In this document: positions 10,384 to 18,607 of the stretch, piece by piece
Numbering within the stretch: position 1 is the first letter of the stretch
Layout: every line of letters begins with the position of its first letter
NCBI RefSeq assembly: GCF_016648105.1
Contig: NZ_JACVVE010000044.1
Span: forward strand, 1 to 44,849
Reading direction: 5' to 3'
DNA: 44,849 nt
DNA from: Pseudomonas sp. S31
Lineage (GTDB): Bacteria; Pseudomonadota; Gammaproteobacteria; Pseudomonadales; Pseudomonadaceae
Notes under the pieces: generated by a model
Told to the model about the DNA's origin: nothing
What the model saw: the letters and a program-made list of their open reading frames with translations, nothing else
Database searches by the model: none
Made by a program: the position numbers and the translations under genes

Positions 10384-11271
10384 ATGATGCGCATTCTATT
10401 GTTTGTAGCCACCAACCTCGCGGTGGTGCTGGTTGCAAGCATTACCCTGAGCCTGTTCGGCTTCAACGGGTTCATGGCCGCCAACGGAGTCGACCTCGAC
10501 CTCGGCCGCCTGCTGATCTTCTGCGCCGTGTTCGGCTTCGCCGGTTCGCTCGTCTCGCTGTTCATCTCCAAGTGGATGGCGAAGATGACCACCGGCACCC
10601 AGATCATCACCCAGCCACGCACCCGCCACGAACAGTGGCTGCTGCAAACCGTCGAGGAGCTGTCGCGCGAAGCCGGCATCCGCATGCCCGAGGTGGGTAT
10701 CTTCCCGGCTTACGAGGCCAACGCCTTCGCCACCGGCTGGAACCGCAACGACGCGTTGGTGGCGGTGTCCCAGGGCCTGCTCGAGCGCTTCTCGCCCGAT
10801 GAAGTGCGTGCGGTGCTGGCCCACGAGATCGGCCACGTGGCCAACGGCGACATGGTCACCCTGGCGCTGGTGCAGGGCGTGGTGAACACCTTCGTGATGT
10901 TCTTCGCGCGCATCATCGGCAACTTCGTCGACAAGGTGATCTTCAAGAACGAAGAAGGCCAGGGTATCGCCTACTACGTGGCGACCATCGTCGCCGAGCT
11001 GGTACTGGGCATCCTCGCCAGCATGATCGTCATGTGGTTCTCGCGCCGCCGCGAGTACCGTGCCGACGAAGCCGGCGCGCAACTGGCCGGCACCGCCGCG
11101 ATGATCGGCGCGCTGCAGCGCCTGCGGGTGGAGCAAGGCCTGCCGGTGCACATGCCCGACACCCTCAAGGCCTTCGGCATCAACGGCGGCCTCAAGCATG
11201 GCCTGGCCGGCCTACTGATGAGCCACCCGCCGCTGGAAGACCGGATCGAGGCGCTGCGCCGTCGCGGTTGA
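10384..11271 (+). CDS. htpX: Membrane zinc metalloprotease HtpX
   Basis: A 295-residue inner-membrane M48 protease that degrades damaged membrane proteins. Four hydrophobic segments lie at about residues 4-24, 42-62, 155-175 and 195-218. The zinc motif HEIGH is at 147-151. A third ligand is likely E224 in REYRADEAGA. The start MMRILLFVATNLAVV matches the family. AGGAG lies 12 bases upstream, rather far. A sigma-32-like promoter precedes the gene and a strong terminator follows, so it is transcribed alone. Confidence 0.96.
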   Translation: MMRILLFVATNLAVVLVASITLSLFGFNGFMAANGVDLDLGRLLIFCAVFGFAGSLVSLFISKWMAKMTTGTQIITQPRTRHEQWLLQTVEELSREAGIRMPEVGIFPAYEANAFATGWNRNDALVAVSQGLLERFSPDEVRAVLAHEIGHVANGDMVTLALVQGVVNTFVMFFARIIGNFVDKVIFKNEEGQGIAYYVATIVAELVLGILASMIVMWFSRRREYRADEAGAQLAGTAAMIGALQRLRVEQGLPVHMPDTLKAFGINGGLKHGLAGLLMSHPPLEDRIEALRRRG

Positions 11272-11287
11272 TGCAGTACAGGTGCAG

Positions 11288-11314
11288 AAAGGGCGACTTC
11301 GGTCGCCCTTTTTT
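11288..11314 (+). terminator. Rho-independent terminator of htpX
   Basis: AAAGGGCGAC and GTCGCCCTTT form a 10-bp stem around the stable loop TTCG, followed by a T run. It lies 16 bases after the htpX stop. Confidence 0.95.
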
Positions 11315-11320
11315 ATAGGC

Positions 11321-11410
11321 CTGTGCCGGCCTTTTCGCGGGTAAACCCGCTCCTACAGGGCGATGCAGTCCTGTGTAGGAGCGGGTTTACCCGCGAAGAG
11401 GCCGGCACAG
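11321..11410. repeat. REP pair (REPIN) between htpX and tpm
   Basis: A 90-base inverted pair. The outer arms CTGTGCCGGCC and GGCCGGCACAG are perfect complements and each arm continues into the core CGGGTAAACCCGCTCCTACA. The spacer is about 20 bases. Confidence 0.95.
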
Positions 11411-11416
11411 ACTTGC

Positions 11417-12067
11417 TCAGAACCCGACCCGGTACACCCGCTCCACCACGCTAGGCACCCCAGCCTGAAGGAATTTCGGGCTTTCCTCGATCACTTCACG
11501 CTCATCCAGCACCTGCACCTCGCCCCGTGCATAGCCGCTGCGCACTTCGCCATCGACCACGGCAAACGGCGGCCCATCGAGCAACTGTTGATCGTAGTCC
11601 ATGGTCAGCAACAAGCCCTGGCAACCGGCAGGTAGCACCGTGCGCAAATGTGCCTTGTAGCGCTCCCGCATCGCTGCCGGCAAGGCGATCAACGCCGCGC
11701 GGTCATACAGCCCGGTGCAATCCCCGACATCCTGCGCCTGCAAGGCAAAGAAATCGCCACACCAGACCTCGATCTGACCACCGTGCCAGACCTCGAATGC
11801 ACCGTGCTGCAAGATCTTTGCCTGCAGCCCCTGCTCGCGGAAGAAATCTTCCACCGCCCGCCGCGAAAGCTCCACGCCCAACACCCGATGCCCCTGCCCT
11901 GCCAGCCAGGCCATGTCCACGCTCTTGCCACACAGCGGCACCAGCACGCGGGCACCCGCAGGCACGGCAAGCTTGTGCCAGTGCGCGATGAGGAATGGGT
12001 TGACGTCTTCCCGATGGAAACCGATCTGGTTATCGGCCCACCGCTTTTGCCAAAACGCTGGATCCAT
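11417..12067 (-). CDS. tpm: Thiopurine S-methyltransferase
   Basis: A 216-residue SAM-dependent methyltransferase. In Pseudomonas this family also methylates selenium and tellurium compounds and is linked with tellurite resistance. Family marks are MDPAFWQKRWADNQIGFHRE at the N-terminus, the SAM loop VLVPLCGKSVDMAWLA (about 42-57) and GVELSRRAVEDFF (about 65). The ATG at 12067 is preferred to the GTG at 12073 because GGGAG lies 5 bases upstream and the protein then begins as family members do. It is divergent from ygiD, with 103 bases between. Confidence 0.94.
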   Translation of the reverse strand: MDPAFWQKRWADNQIGFHREDVNPFLIAHWHKLAVPAGARVLVPLCGKSVDMAWLAGQGHRVLGVELSRRAVEDFFREQGLQAKILQHGAFEVWHGGQIEVWCGDFFALQAQDVGDCTGLYDRAALIALPAAMRERYKAHLRTVLPAGCQGLLLTMDYDQQLLDGPPFAVVDGEVRSGYARGEVQVLDEREVIEESPKFLQAGVPSVVERVYRVGF

Positions 12068-12170
12068 GATCACTCCCGATTTTTAGATGGATTAAGGGCA
12101 AAACTTGATTTGGATTTCGATCGATACCTGACCGAAGATGATCACATCTTAAACCTTCAGGACCGCCACC

Positions 12171-12923
12171 ATGCTCCCCAGCCTGTTCATTTCCCATGGT
12201 TCGCCCATGCTCGCCCTGCAACCTGGTGCCAGCGGGCCGGCACTGGCCGGGCTGGCCAACGCCCTGCCACGGCCCAAGGCGATCGTGGTGGTGTCGGCGC
12301 ACTGGGAAAGCCAGGAACTGCTGGTGACCGGCGCCGCGCAGCCAGAAACCTGGCATGACTTTTATGGTTTTCCGCCTGCACTGTACGCAGTGCAGTACCC
12401 GGCGCCGGGCGAGCCTGCCTTGGCCAGACGGGTCAGCGAATTGCTGCAGGCCCGTCTGGACCCGCAACGACCCTTCGACCACGGCGCCTGGGTGCCGCTT
12501 TCATTGATGTACCCCGAGGCGGATATACCGGTCATCCAGGTGTCGCTGCCCAGTCGCCTAGGCCCAGCCTTGCAGGTCCGGGTAGGCCAGGCGCTCGCGG
12601 AGTTGCGTAACGAGGGTGTTCTGTTGATCGGTTCAGGCAGCATTACCCACAACCTGGGCGAGCTGGACTGGCATGCCGGGCCGGATGTGATCGAGCCGTG
12701 GGCGCTGGCGTTTCGGGATTGGGTGGTGGAGCGGCTGGAGGCAGATGACCAGGCGGCGTTGCTGGATTACCGCAAGCAGGCGCCGTTTGCGGCGCGCAAC
12801 CATCCCAGTGATGAGCATCTGCTGCCGCTGTTCTTTGCCTTGGGAGCTGGGGGCAGGTTCGGGATCGTGCACCAGGGGTTCACCCTGGGGGCGTTGGGGA
12901 TGGACATTTACCGGTTCGACTGA
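12171..12923 (+). CDS. ygiD: YgiD-type extradiol dioxygenase (LigB fold)
   Basis: A 250-residue class III extradiol ring-cleavage dioxygenase. E. coli YgiD cleaves DOPA at the 4,5 position. Likely iron or zinc ligands are the histidine in LFISHGSPM (about residue 9), the one in VVSAHWES (about 44) and the one in GSGSITHNLGEL (about 157). H216 in ARNHPSDEHLLPL is a conserved feature as well. The natural substrate here is unknown. Plant-derived catechols would suit a soil pseudomonad, but that is only inference. It is divergent from tpm. Confidence 0.9.
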   Translation: MLPSLFISHGSPMLALQPGASGPALAGLANALPRPKAIVVVSAHWESQELLVTGAAQPETWHDFYGFPPALYAVQYPAPGEPALARRVSELLQARLDPQRPFDHGAWVPLSLMYPEADIPVIQVSLPSRLGPALQVRVGQALAELRNEGVLLIGSGSITHNLGELDWHAGPDVIEPWALAFRDWVVERLEADDQAALLDYRKQAPFAARNHPSDEHLLPLFFALGAGGRFGIVHQGFTLGALGMDIYRFD

Positions 12924-12924
12924 A

Positions 12925-13018
12925 GGGCCTCTTCGCGGCGGTTCGGCGCCCCGATAAACCCGCTCCTACACAGGCGACGCGCCCCTGTAGGAGCGGGTTT
13001 TACCCGCGAAGAGGCCGC
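12925..13018. repeat. REP pair with one degenerate arm
   Basis: The right arm (TGTAGGAGCGGGTTTTACCC) is close to the family core. The left arm contains an extra stretch (GGCGGTTCGGCGCCCCGA) in place of the usual core and has decayed. It sits between the convergent ygiD and deaD genes. Confidence 0.85.
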
Positions 13019-13025
13019 TACAGGC

Positions 13026-13057
13026 AAAAAAATCCCCGACCTAGGCCGGGGATTTTT
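13026..13057. terminator. Two-way terminator between ygiD and deaD
   Basis: AAAATCCCCG and CGGGGATTTT pair around an 8-base loop, with A runs and T runs on both sides. It can end transcripts of deaD (minus) and of ygiD (plus). Confidence 0.93.
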
Positions 13058-13072
13058 CATTGCTGCAGAGGA

Positions 13073-14746
13073 TCAATCCTCGCGGTAGCGACGCAGCTTC
13101 AGCTGCTTGCCAGCCACGCGGGTGTCCTTGAGCTTGGTCAGCAGACGCTCCAGGCCATCTTCCGGCAGCTCGATCAGGCTGAAGCTGTCACGCACCTGGA
13201 TACGGCCGATGGCGTCACGCGCCAGGCCACCCTCGTTGAGGATCGCGCCCAGCAGGTTCTTGGCGGCGATGCCGTCACGGGCACCCAGGGCGGTACGGCA
13301 ACGCACGCGGCCTTCGGCCAGCGGCATCGGCGCACGGCGCTCGCGGTCACCGCCACGGTCGCTGCGCTCGCCACGCTCGGTACGCTCGCCACGTGGGGCG
13401 AAGCTCGGCACCAGCGGCTGCTCACGCTCGACCGACGGCAGGTCCAGGGCCTGGCCGTTGGTGGCCTTGCGCAGCAGGGCCGAAGCCAGGGCGCGGGCGC
13501 TGCAGCCGAGGTCGGCGGTCAGGCGGTCGAACAGCTCGCCATGGGTGGCCTCGGCTTCAGCCACCAGCGGCGCCAGGCTCGCGGTCAGCTTCTTGATGCG
13601 GGCGTCCAGCACGGCCTGGGCATTCGGCAGGCGCGCTTCGGCGACCTTCTGCCCGGTTACACGCTCGATCACCTGCAGCATGCGGCGCTCGCGCGGGGTG
13701 ACCAGCAGCAGCGCACGGCCTTCGCGACCGGCACGGCCGGTACGGCCGATACGGTGCACGTAGGACTCCGGATCGTACGGCATGTCGACGTTGAACACGT
13801 GGGTGATGCGCGGTACGTCCAGGCCACGGGCGGCGACGTCGGTGGCGACGACGATGTCCAGGCGGCCATCCTTGAGCGAGTCGATGACGCGCTCACGCTG
13901 GTTCTGGGCGATGTCGCCGTTCAGCGCGGCAGCCTTGTAGCCCTTGGCTTCCAGCGCGGCCGCCAGGTCCAGGGTGGCTTGCTTGGTACGCACGAAGGCG
14001 ATCAGCGCGTCGAATTCCTCGACTTCCAGCAGACGCAGCACAGCCGGGATCTTCTGGTCGGCATGGACCATCAGGTGGGCCTGGTCGATCGCGGTGACGG
14101 TCTGGGTCTTGCTCTGGATCTTGACGTGCTTGGGCTCGCGCAGGTGACGTTCGGCGATCGAGCGGATCGACGACGGCAGGGTGGCGGAGAACAGCACGGT
14201 CTGGCGCGAAGCCGGGATGGCATCGAAGATCACTTCGAGGTCGTCCATGAAGCCCAGCTTGAGCATTTCGTCGGCTTCGTCCAGTACCAGGTACTGCACG
14301 GTGGACAGGACTTTCTCGTCGCGACGCAGGTGGTCGCAGAGACGGCCCGGGGTGGCCACGACGATTTGCGCGCCGTTGCGGATGGCACGCAGTTGTGGGC
14401 CCATCGGAGCACCACCGTACACGGCCACCACGTTAACGCCTGGCATCTGCTTGGCGTAGGTTTCGAAAGCGGTGGCTACTTGCAGCGCCAACTCACGGGT
14501 TGGCGCCAGGATCAGGGCTTGCGGTTCGCGCTTGCTCACATCGATCTTGTTGAGGATCGGCAGAGCGAAGGCAGCGGTCTTGCCGGTACCTGTCTGCGCC
14601 TGGCCGATCATGTCGTGACCGGCGAGGATGATCGGGATCGATTGTTGCTGAATGGCCGACGGCTCTTCATAGCCGGTAGCCAGAACGGCAGCAACAATGT
14701 TCGGATTAAGATCGAGAGCGGCGAAGCCGCCGGTTTCCTGGGTCAT
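13073..14746 (-). CDS. deaD: ATP-dependent DEAD-box RNA helicase DeaD/CsdA
   Basis: A 557-residue cold-shock type helicase that unwinds RNA during ribosome assembly and mRNA decay. Motif I is AQTGTGKT (50-57), motif II DEAD (155-158), motif III SAT (186-188), and motif VI is HRIGRTGRAG in the second RecA domain. An Arg/Gly-rich stretch (RGERTERGERSDRGG) leads to a C-terminal DbpA-like RNA-binding domain (about 480-550). The ATG at 14746 gives the family N-terminus (MTQETGGFAALDL). A GTG at 14821 would add 25 unlikely residues. The leader upstream is long, as is usual for csdA. Confidence 0.95.
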   Translation of the reverse strand: MTQETGGFAALDLNPNIVAAVLATGYEEPSAIQQQSIPIILAGHDMIGQAQTGTGKTAAFALPILNKIDVSKREPQALILAPTRELALQVATAFETYAKQMPGVNVVAVYGGAPMGPQLRAIRNGAQIVVATPGRLCDHLRRDEKVLSTVQYLVLDEADEMLKLGFMDDLEVIFDAIPASRQTVLFSATLPSSIRSIAERHLREPKHVKIQSKTQTVTAIDQAHLMVHADQKIPAVLRLLEVEEFDALIAFVRTKQATLDLAAALEAKGYKAAALNGDIAQNQRERVIDSLKDGRLDIVVATDVAARGLDVPRITHVFNVDMPYDPESYVHRIGRTGRAGREGRALLLVTPRERRMLQVIERVTGQKVAEARLPNAQAVLDARIKKLTASLAPLVAEAEATHGELFDRLTADLGCSARALASALLRKATNGQALDLPSVEREQPLVPSFAPRGERTERGERSDRGGDRERRAPMPLAEGRVRCRTALGARDGIAAKNLLGAILNEGGLARDAIGRIQVRDSFSLIELPEDGLERLLTKLKDTRVAGKQLKLRRYRED

Positions 14747-15161
14747 GGGTCTGCCTCTAAGTGCATCCGCAAAGACCCATGCTGCAAAGCTGCACATGCC
14801 TTGAAAGACCGGAACGGTCACCCAGGCAGCTTTGTCGGCGGGGATTTGCGAAAACGATTGAAAAAGAAAAACTTGGGAAGGTCCGCCTAGCGGACGTGCA
14901 GCCGAAGCTGGACTCGGAGGATTTGCACCACCTGATTTTGAGGTCCGCTAAAAGACCGGCGCGTACTATACCTGAATTGCTAGGAGACAGTGAGGAAATT
15001 TTTTGCGCTTGAAGGCCATCATCAGGCCACCGGTTCCTAGGCGCTGAATCGATTCTTTCAAGTGAGCCGGTGTCGCCTGGTTCGCGGGTAAACCCGCTCC
15101 TACACGATCACCGCCCCTGTAGGAGCGGGTTTACCCGCGAACCAGGCGACGCGGTGCTGCT
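14747..15161. other. Long deaD leader and promoter region with a REP pair
   Basis: A 415-base gap. On the minus strand a TATAGT -10 box (14965-14970) would start a deaD message with a leader of about 210 bases; the -35 is weak. Inside the leader are small inverted repeats such as CCGCTAGGCGG (14882-14892). This fits cold-shock genes, which often have structured leaders. The other part holds the REP pair at 15072-15150. No coding region is seen. Confidence 0.5.
15072..15150. repeat. REP pair (REPIN) with perfect outer arms
   Basis: GTCGCCTGGTTCGCGGG at the left is exactly complementary to the right end, and the core CGGGTAAACCCGCTCCTACA is present in both arms. The outer CCTGG/CCAGG replaces the more common GGCCTCTT. 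Confidence 0.95.
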
Positions 15162-15917
15162 TCAGGTCGCCGGGCGAATCTCGCGGATCAAACCTTCAAG
15201 GTTATACCCCAACCGCGGCGCCAATGCCTCGGCCCGCGCCCGTAGACCGTCCAGGTCCAACTCCTGCTCCAGCTCCGCCGGCACCAGCAGGATGACGTTG
15301 CCCTCCTTCACCGGCAGTTCCCAGTAATGCCGGTGATACAACCCGCGCAGCAACGCCGCACCCAGCGGCCGGCCATCGTCACCGGCCCACTGGTTGATCA
15401 CCAGCCAGCCACCAGGGTTGAGCTGCTTCTGGCAGTTGTCCAGGAAACCCCAGGCCAAGTGCCCGACACCCGGCCCGTGGTCGGTATACAAGTCGACGAA
15501 CAGCAGGTCGGTCTTCTCGGCCGTGGGCAACAGCTCCAGGGCATCGCCAATGCGCACGTACAATCGGGGATCGTCGTCCAGGCCCAGGTATTCCATGGCC
15601 AGGCGTGGCACGTCCGGGCGCAGCTCGATGGCCTCGATGTCCTCGAGCGGCAGGAACTTCATGCACGCCTGGGTCAGCGTGCCGGCGCCCAGGCCCAGGA
15701 ACAGCGCGCTCTCCGGCTGCTCATGGCACAACGCGCCAACCAGCATCGCGCGGGTGTAGTCGTACTCCAGCCAGCTGGGATCGGCGGTGAACACGCAGCT
15801 CTGCTCGATGGCCTCGCCAAACTCGAGAAAGCGATAGTCCTCCACCTCGTACACGCTGATGACACCGAAGGCATCCTCGACCCGGGCCAACAGCCGCTCT
15901 TCCCGCTCCGTCGCCAT
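15162..15917 (-). CDS. Spermidine-synthase-like methyltransferase-fold protein
   Basis: A 251-residue protein of the spermine/spermidine synthase fold. The nucleotide-binding glycine loop is FLGLGAGTLTQACMKF (near residue 74), followed by an acidic residue in IEAIELRPDV. In true spermidine synthases the active-site loop reads like D-S-x-D-P; here the matching place is FVDLYTDHGPG, so the substrate is probably not the classic one. It lacks the extra N-terminal beta domain of full-length SpeE. The ATG at 15917 is preferred (AGGTGG 8 bases upstream); an in-frame ATG at 15950 has a poorer site. It is divergent from the DAHP synthase gene. Confidence 0.8.
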   Translation of the reverse strand: MATEREERLLARVEDAFGVISVYEVEDYRFLEFGEAIEQSCVFTADPSWLEYDYTRAMLVGALCHEQPESALFLGLGAGTLTQACMKFLPLEDIEAIELRPDVPRLAMEYLGLDDDPRLYVRIGDALELLPTAEKTDLLFVDLYTDHGPGVGHLAWGFLDNCQKQLNPGGWLVINQWAGDDGRPLGAALLRGLYHRHYWELPVKEGNVILLVPAELEQELDLDGLRARAEALAPRLGYNLEGLIREIRPAT

Positions 15918-16035
15918 GTGACTCGCCACCTGCCCGCGCAAAACCGGCATTGTCCGTCAACGCCCCGGATGCAACAAGCACGGCGCCAGCTGATACCATG
16001 GCAGGGAGCCTATTCCCGACCGTATCGAGCCCGTG

Positions 16036-17382
16036 ATGAACCGACCGTGGAGCCCCGACAGCTGGCGTGCCCTGCCGATCCAGCAGCAACCGACCTACCC
16101 CGACGCCGAGCACCTGCTGCGGGTCGAGCAGACCCTGGCCAGCTATCCGCCGCTGGTGTTCGCCGGCGAGGCCCGCGAGCTGCGCCGGCAGTTCGCCGAG
16201 GTCACCGAAGGCCGCGCCTTCCTGCTGCAGGGCGGCGATTGCGCCGAGAGCTTCGCCGAATTTTCGGCGGCGAAGATCCGCGACACCTTCAAGGTGCTGC
16301 TGCAGATGGCCATCGTCATGACCTTCGCCGCCGGTTGCCCGGTGGTCAAGGTCGGGCGCATGGCCGGTCAGTTCGCCAAGCCCCGCTCGACGAATGACGA
16401 GACCCTGGGCGACATCACCCTGCCCGCCTACCGTGGCGACATCGTCAACGGCATCGGCTTCGACGCCAAGAGCCGCGTGCCCGACCCAGACCGCCTGCTG
16501 CAGGCCTACCACCAGGCCACCGCCAGCCTCAACCTGCTGCGTGCCTTCGCCCAGGGCGGCTTTGCCGACCTGCACCAGGTGCACAAGTGGAACCTCGATT
16601 TCATCGCCAACTCGGCGCTGGCCGACAAGTACCACCAACTGGCCAACCGCATCGACGAAACCCTCGCCTTCATGCGCGCCTGTGGCCTGGACAGCGCTCC
16701 GCAGCTGCGCGAGACCAGCTTCTTCACCGCCCACGAGGCGTTGCTGCTCAACTATGAAGAAGCCTTCGTGCGCAGCGACAGCCTCACTGGCGATTACTAC
16801 GACTGCTCGGCGCACATGCTGTGGATCGGCGACCGCACCCGCCAGCTCGATGGCGCCCACGTCGAGTTCCTGCGCGGCGTGCACAACCCGATCGGGGTCA
16901 AGGTCGGCCCGAGCATGAACCCCGAGGAGCTGATCCGCCTGATCGACACCCTCAACCCGCTGAACGACCCGGGCCGCCTCAACCTGATCGTGCGCATGGG
17001 CGCCGGCAAGGTCGGCGACCACCTGCCGGGGCTGATCCGCACCGTCGAGCGCGAGGGGCGCAAGGTGCTGTGGAGCTCCGACCCGATGCACGGCAACACC
17101 ATCAAGGCCAGCAGCGGCTACAAAACCCGCGATTTCGCGCAGATTCTCGACGAGGTGAAGCAGTTCTTCCAGGTGCACCAGGCCGAAGGCAGCCACGCCG
17201 GCGGCATTCATATCGAGATGACCGGGCAGAACGTCACCGAGTGCATCGGCGGCGCGCGGCCGATCACCGAAGACGCCTTGTCCGACCGCTACCACACCCA
17301 CTGCGACCCGCGCATGAACGCCGATCAGTCGCTGGAGCTGGCCTTCCTGATTGCCGAAACCCTCAAGCAGGTGCGGCGCTGA
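16036..17382 (+). CDS. Type II 3-deoxy-7-phosphoheptulonate (DAHP) synthase
   Basis: A 448-residue class II DAHP synthase, which joins PEP and erythrose 4-phosphate in the first step of the shikimate pathway. Family features visible are GGDCAESF (about residue 69), KVGRMAGQFAKPRS (about 105), WSSDPMHGNT (about 350) and GGIHIEMTGQNVTECIGG (about 395). The protein is like the type II enzymes of P. aeruginosa and plants, and unlike AroG/F/H. The start may be the GTG at 16033 or the ATG at 16036. Its end overlaps the broken YcaQ-like gene by 20 bases. Confidence 0.93.
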   Translation: MNRPWSPDSWRALPIQQQPTYPDAEHLLRVEQTLASYPPLVFAGEARELRRQFAEVTEGRAFLLQGGDCAESFAEFSAAKIRDTFKVLLQMAIVMTFAAGCPVVKVGRMAGQFAKPRSTNDETLGDITLPAYRGDIVNGIGFDAKSRVPDPDRLLQAYHQATASLNLLRAFAQGGFADLHQVHKWNLDFIANSALADKYHQLANRIDETLAFMRACGLDSAPQLRETSFFTAHEALLLNYEEAFVRSDSLTGDYYDCSAHMLWIGDRTRQLDGAHVEFLRGVHNPIGVKVGPSMNPEELIRLIDTLNPLNDPGRLNLIVRMGAGKVGDHLPGLIRTVEREGRKVLWSSDPMHGNTIKASSGYKTRDFAQILDEVKQFFQVHQAEGSHAGGIHIEMTGQNVTECIGGARPITEDALSDRYHTHCDPRMNADQSLELAFLIAETLKQVRR

Positions 17383-18173
17383 GCAACGCCCGGCGCAACT
17401 GGCTGCCCTCCGTGCGCGGGCAGTTCAGCTGCACCCGCTCAAGGCCCAGCCAGGCGGCCAGGCGCAGCAGGTTGCCAGCCAAGGCCTGGTAGCCCTGCTC
17501 ATCCATCTCGCCTGGCTGCGCATGCACCGCGTGTACCGCCAGTTGGCCCCGGGCGCGTTCGGCACGCAGGTCCAGCCGCGCGGCGATGCGTTCACGGTAC
17601 AGGAACGGCAGCACATAGTAGCCGTATACCCGCTTGTGCGCCGGGGTGTAGATCTCCAGCCGGTAGTGGAAGTCGAACAGCCGTTCGGTGCGGCTGCGCT
17701 CCCAGACCAGGGAGTCGAAGGGCGACAACAGTGCGCTGGCGTCTATACGGCGCGGGATGCGCGGCGGCCAGCACACGGGCGATCACATCCTGGCGTTCAC
17801 GACCGAACTGCGCGAGCTGGCGATAGATGCCGCGGCCCTCGGCGGCATGGGCCATGCGCCAACGCAGCAGGGGGTACAGGCCAAGCGGCAACAGCGACGC
17901 TTCGTGGCCCCAGTATTCGAACAGCTGGCGCTGGCGGCCACGGCCCCAGGCGAGTTGGTCGAGCATTTGCGCTGGGTAGTCGCCCAGGCGCGAGAACAGG
18001 GGCAGGTAGTGGGAACGGACCAGGGCATTGACCGAGTCGATCTGCACGACGCCCAGGCGCTGCAGCATGCGTTTGAGGGCCGGGAGTGTCGGGTTTGATT
18101 CGGCGGGTTTGCCGAATCCCTGGGCAGACAAGGCCAATCGCCGGGCCTGGTGGATGGATAGCTTGAGGGGCAA
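17363..18173 (-). pseudogene. YcaQ-like DNA glycosylase gene with internal deletion and frameshift
   Basis: The first part (from the ATG at 18173) is a good start of the YcaQ winged-helix glycosylase family, which removes interstrand crosslink adducts. Family marks are MPLKLSIHQARRLAL, LGVVQIDSVNALVRSHYLP and LFEYWGHEASLLP. It runs to about residue 138 (DVIARVLAAAH). The C-terminal part is in another frame: PRRIDASALLSPFDSLVWER, then RLEIYTPAHKRVYGYYVLPF to the stop at 17363. Family members are about 400 residues. Here only about 270 codons exist, so roughly 130-150 codons of the middle are gone and the junction (about 17745-17765) is out of frame. The product cannot be active. Confidence 0.88.
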
Positions 18174-18199
18174 GCCTGATCTCCTTCGGGTGCCTGTAA

Positions 18200-18280
18200 G
18201 GGCCTCTTCGCGGGTAAACCCGCTCCTACAGGGGATTTACGTATCCGTTGTAGGAGCGGGTTTACCCGCGAAGAGGCCCC
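18200..18280. repeat. REP pair (REPIN)
   Basis: GGGCCTCTTCGCGGGTAAAC at the left and its complement at the right around a spacer of about 18 bases. It lies between the broken YcaQ-like gene and the DUF1127 gene. Confidence 0.95.
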
Positions 18281-18292
18281 TACAGTTTTAGC

Positions 18293-18511
18293 CTATTTAC
18301 GCAACGGATCATCCCAGAACGGCCGCTCTACCTCTTGCTGGATATCCGCCCGGCTCAATCCCAGGTCAGCCAATGTCGCATCACTGAGGCTGGCCAGCTC
18401 GCGACGCTGGCGATACAACTCGTGCCAGCGGACGATACGACGGATCACCACACCCCACAGGTGGGTCAGGGAAAAGGCAGGTTGCTGGATGCTGCTGACA
18501 AGACCTTTCAT
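18293..18511 (-). CDS. DUF1127 domain small protein
   Basis: A 72-residue protein. The DUF1127 signature lies in its second half: RRELASLSDATLADLGLSRA (about 36-55), an amphipathic helix with Arg. Small Arg-rich DUF1127 proteins have been linked to phosphate and nitrogen metabolism and to RNA binding in other bacteria; that is family knowledge and not shown here. It is divergent from the LysR gene at 18608, which suggests control by that regulator. Confidence 0.88.
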   Translation of the reverse strand: MKGLVSSIQQPAFSLTHLWGVVIRRIVRWHELYRQRRELASLSDATLADLGLSRADIQQEVERPFWDDPLRK

Positions 18512-18586
18512 CGTGAAGCCCTCCGTGTTGATGGCTCCAGTCTCGGCCCACGTTTAAGATCAATCCAACGAATGTTTCTGATGCGA

Positions 18587-18607
18587 TGCATCTCGGAGAT
18601 TGATGCA
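18587..18607 (+). promoter_or_regulatory. Inverted repeat covering the LysR ribosome site
   Basis: TGCATC (18587-18592) and GATGCA (18602-18607) frame CTCGGAGAT, with a smaller ATCTCGGAGAT palindrome inside. The element ends at the base before the LysR ATG and contains its GGAG. It may be an operator or an RNA hairpin limiting translation. Confidence 0.45.

Noticed and set aside
15721..17301. 526-residue minus-strand open frame opposite the DAHP synthase
   Set aside because: The plus-strand enzyme has complete family motifs; the opposite frame has none.
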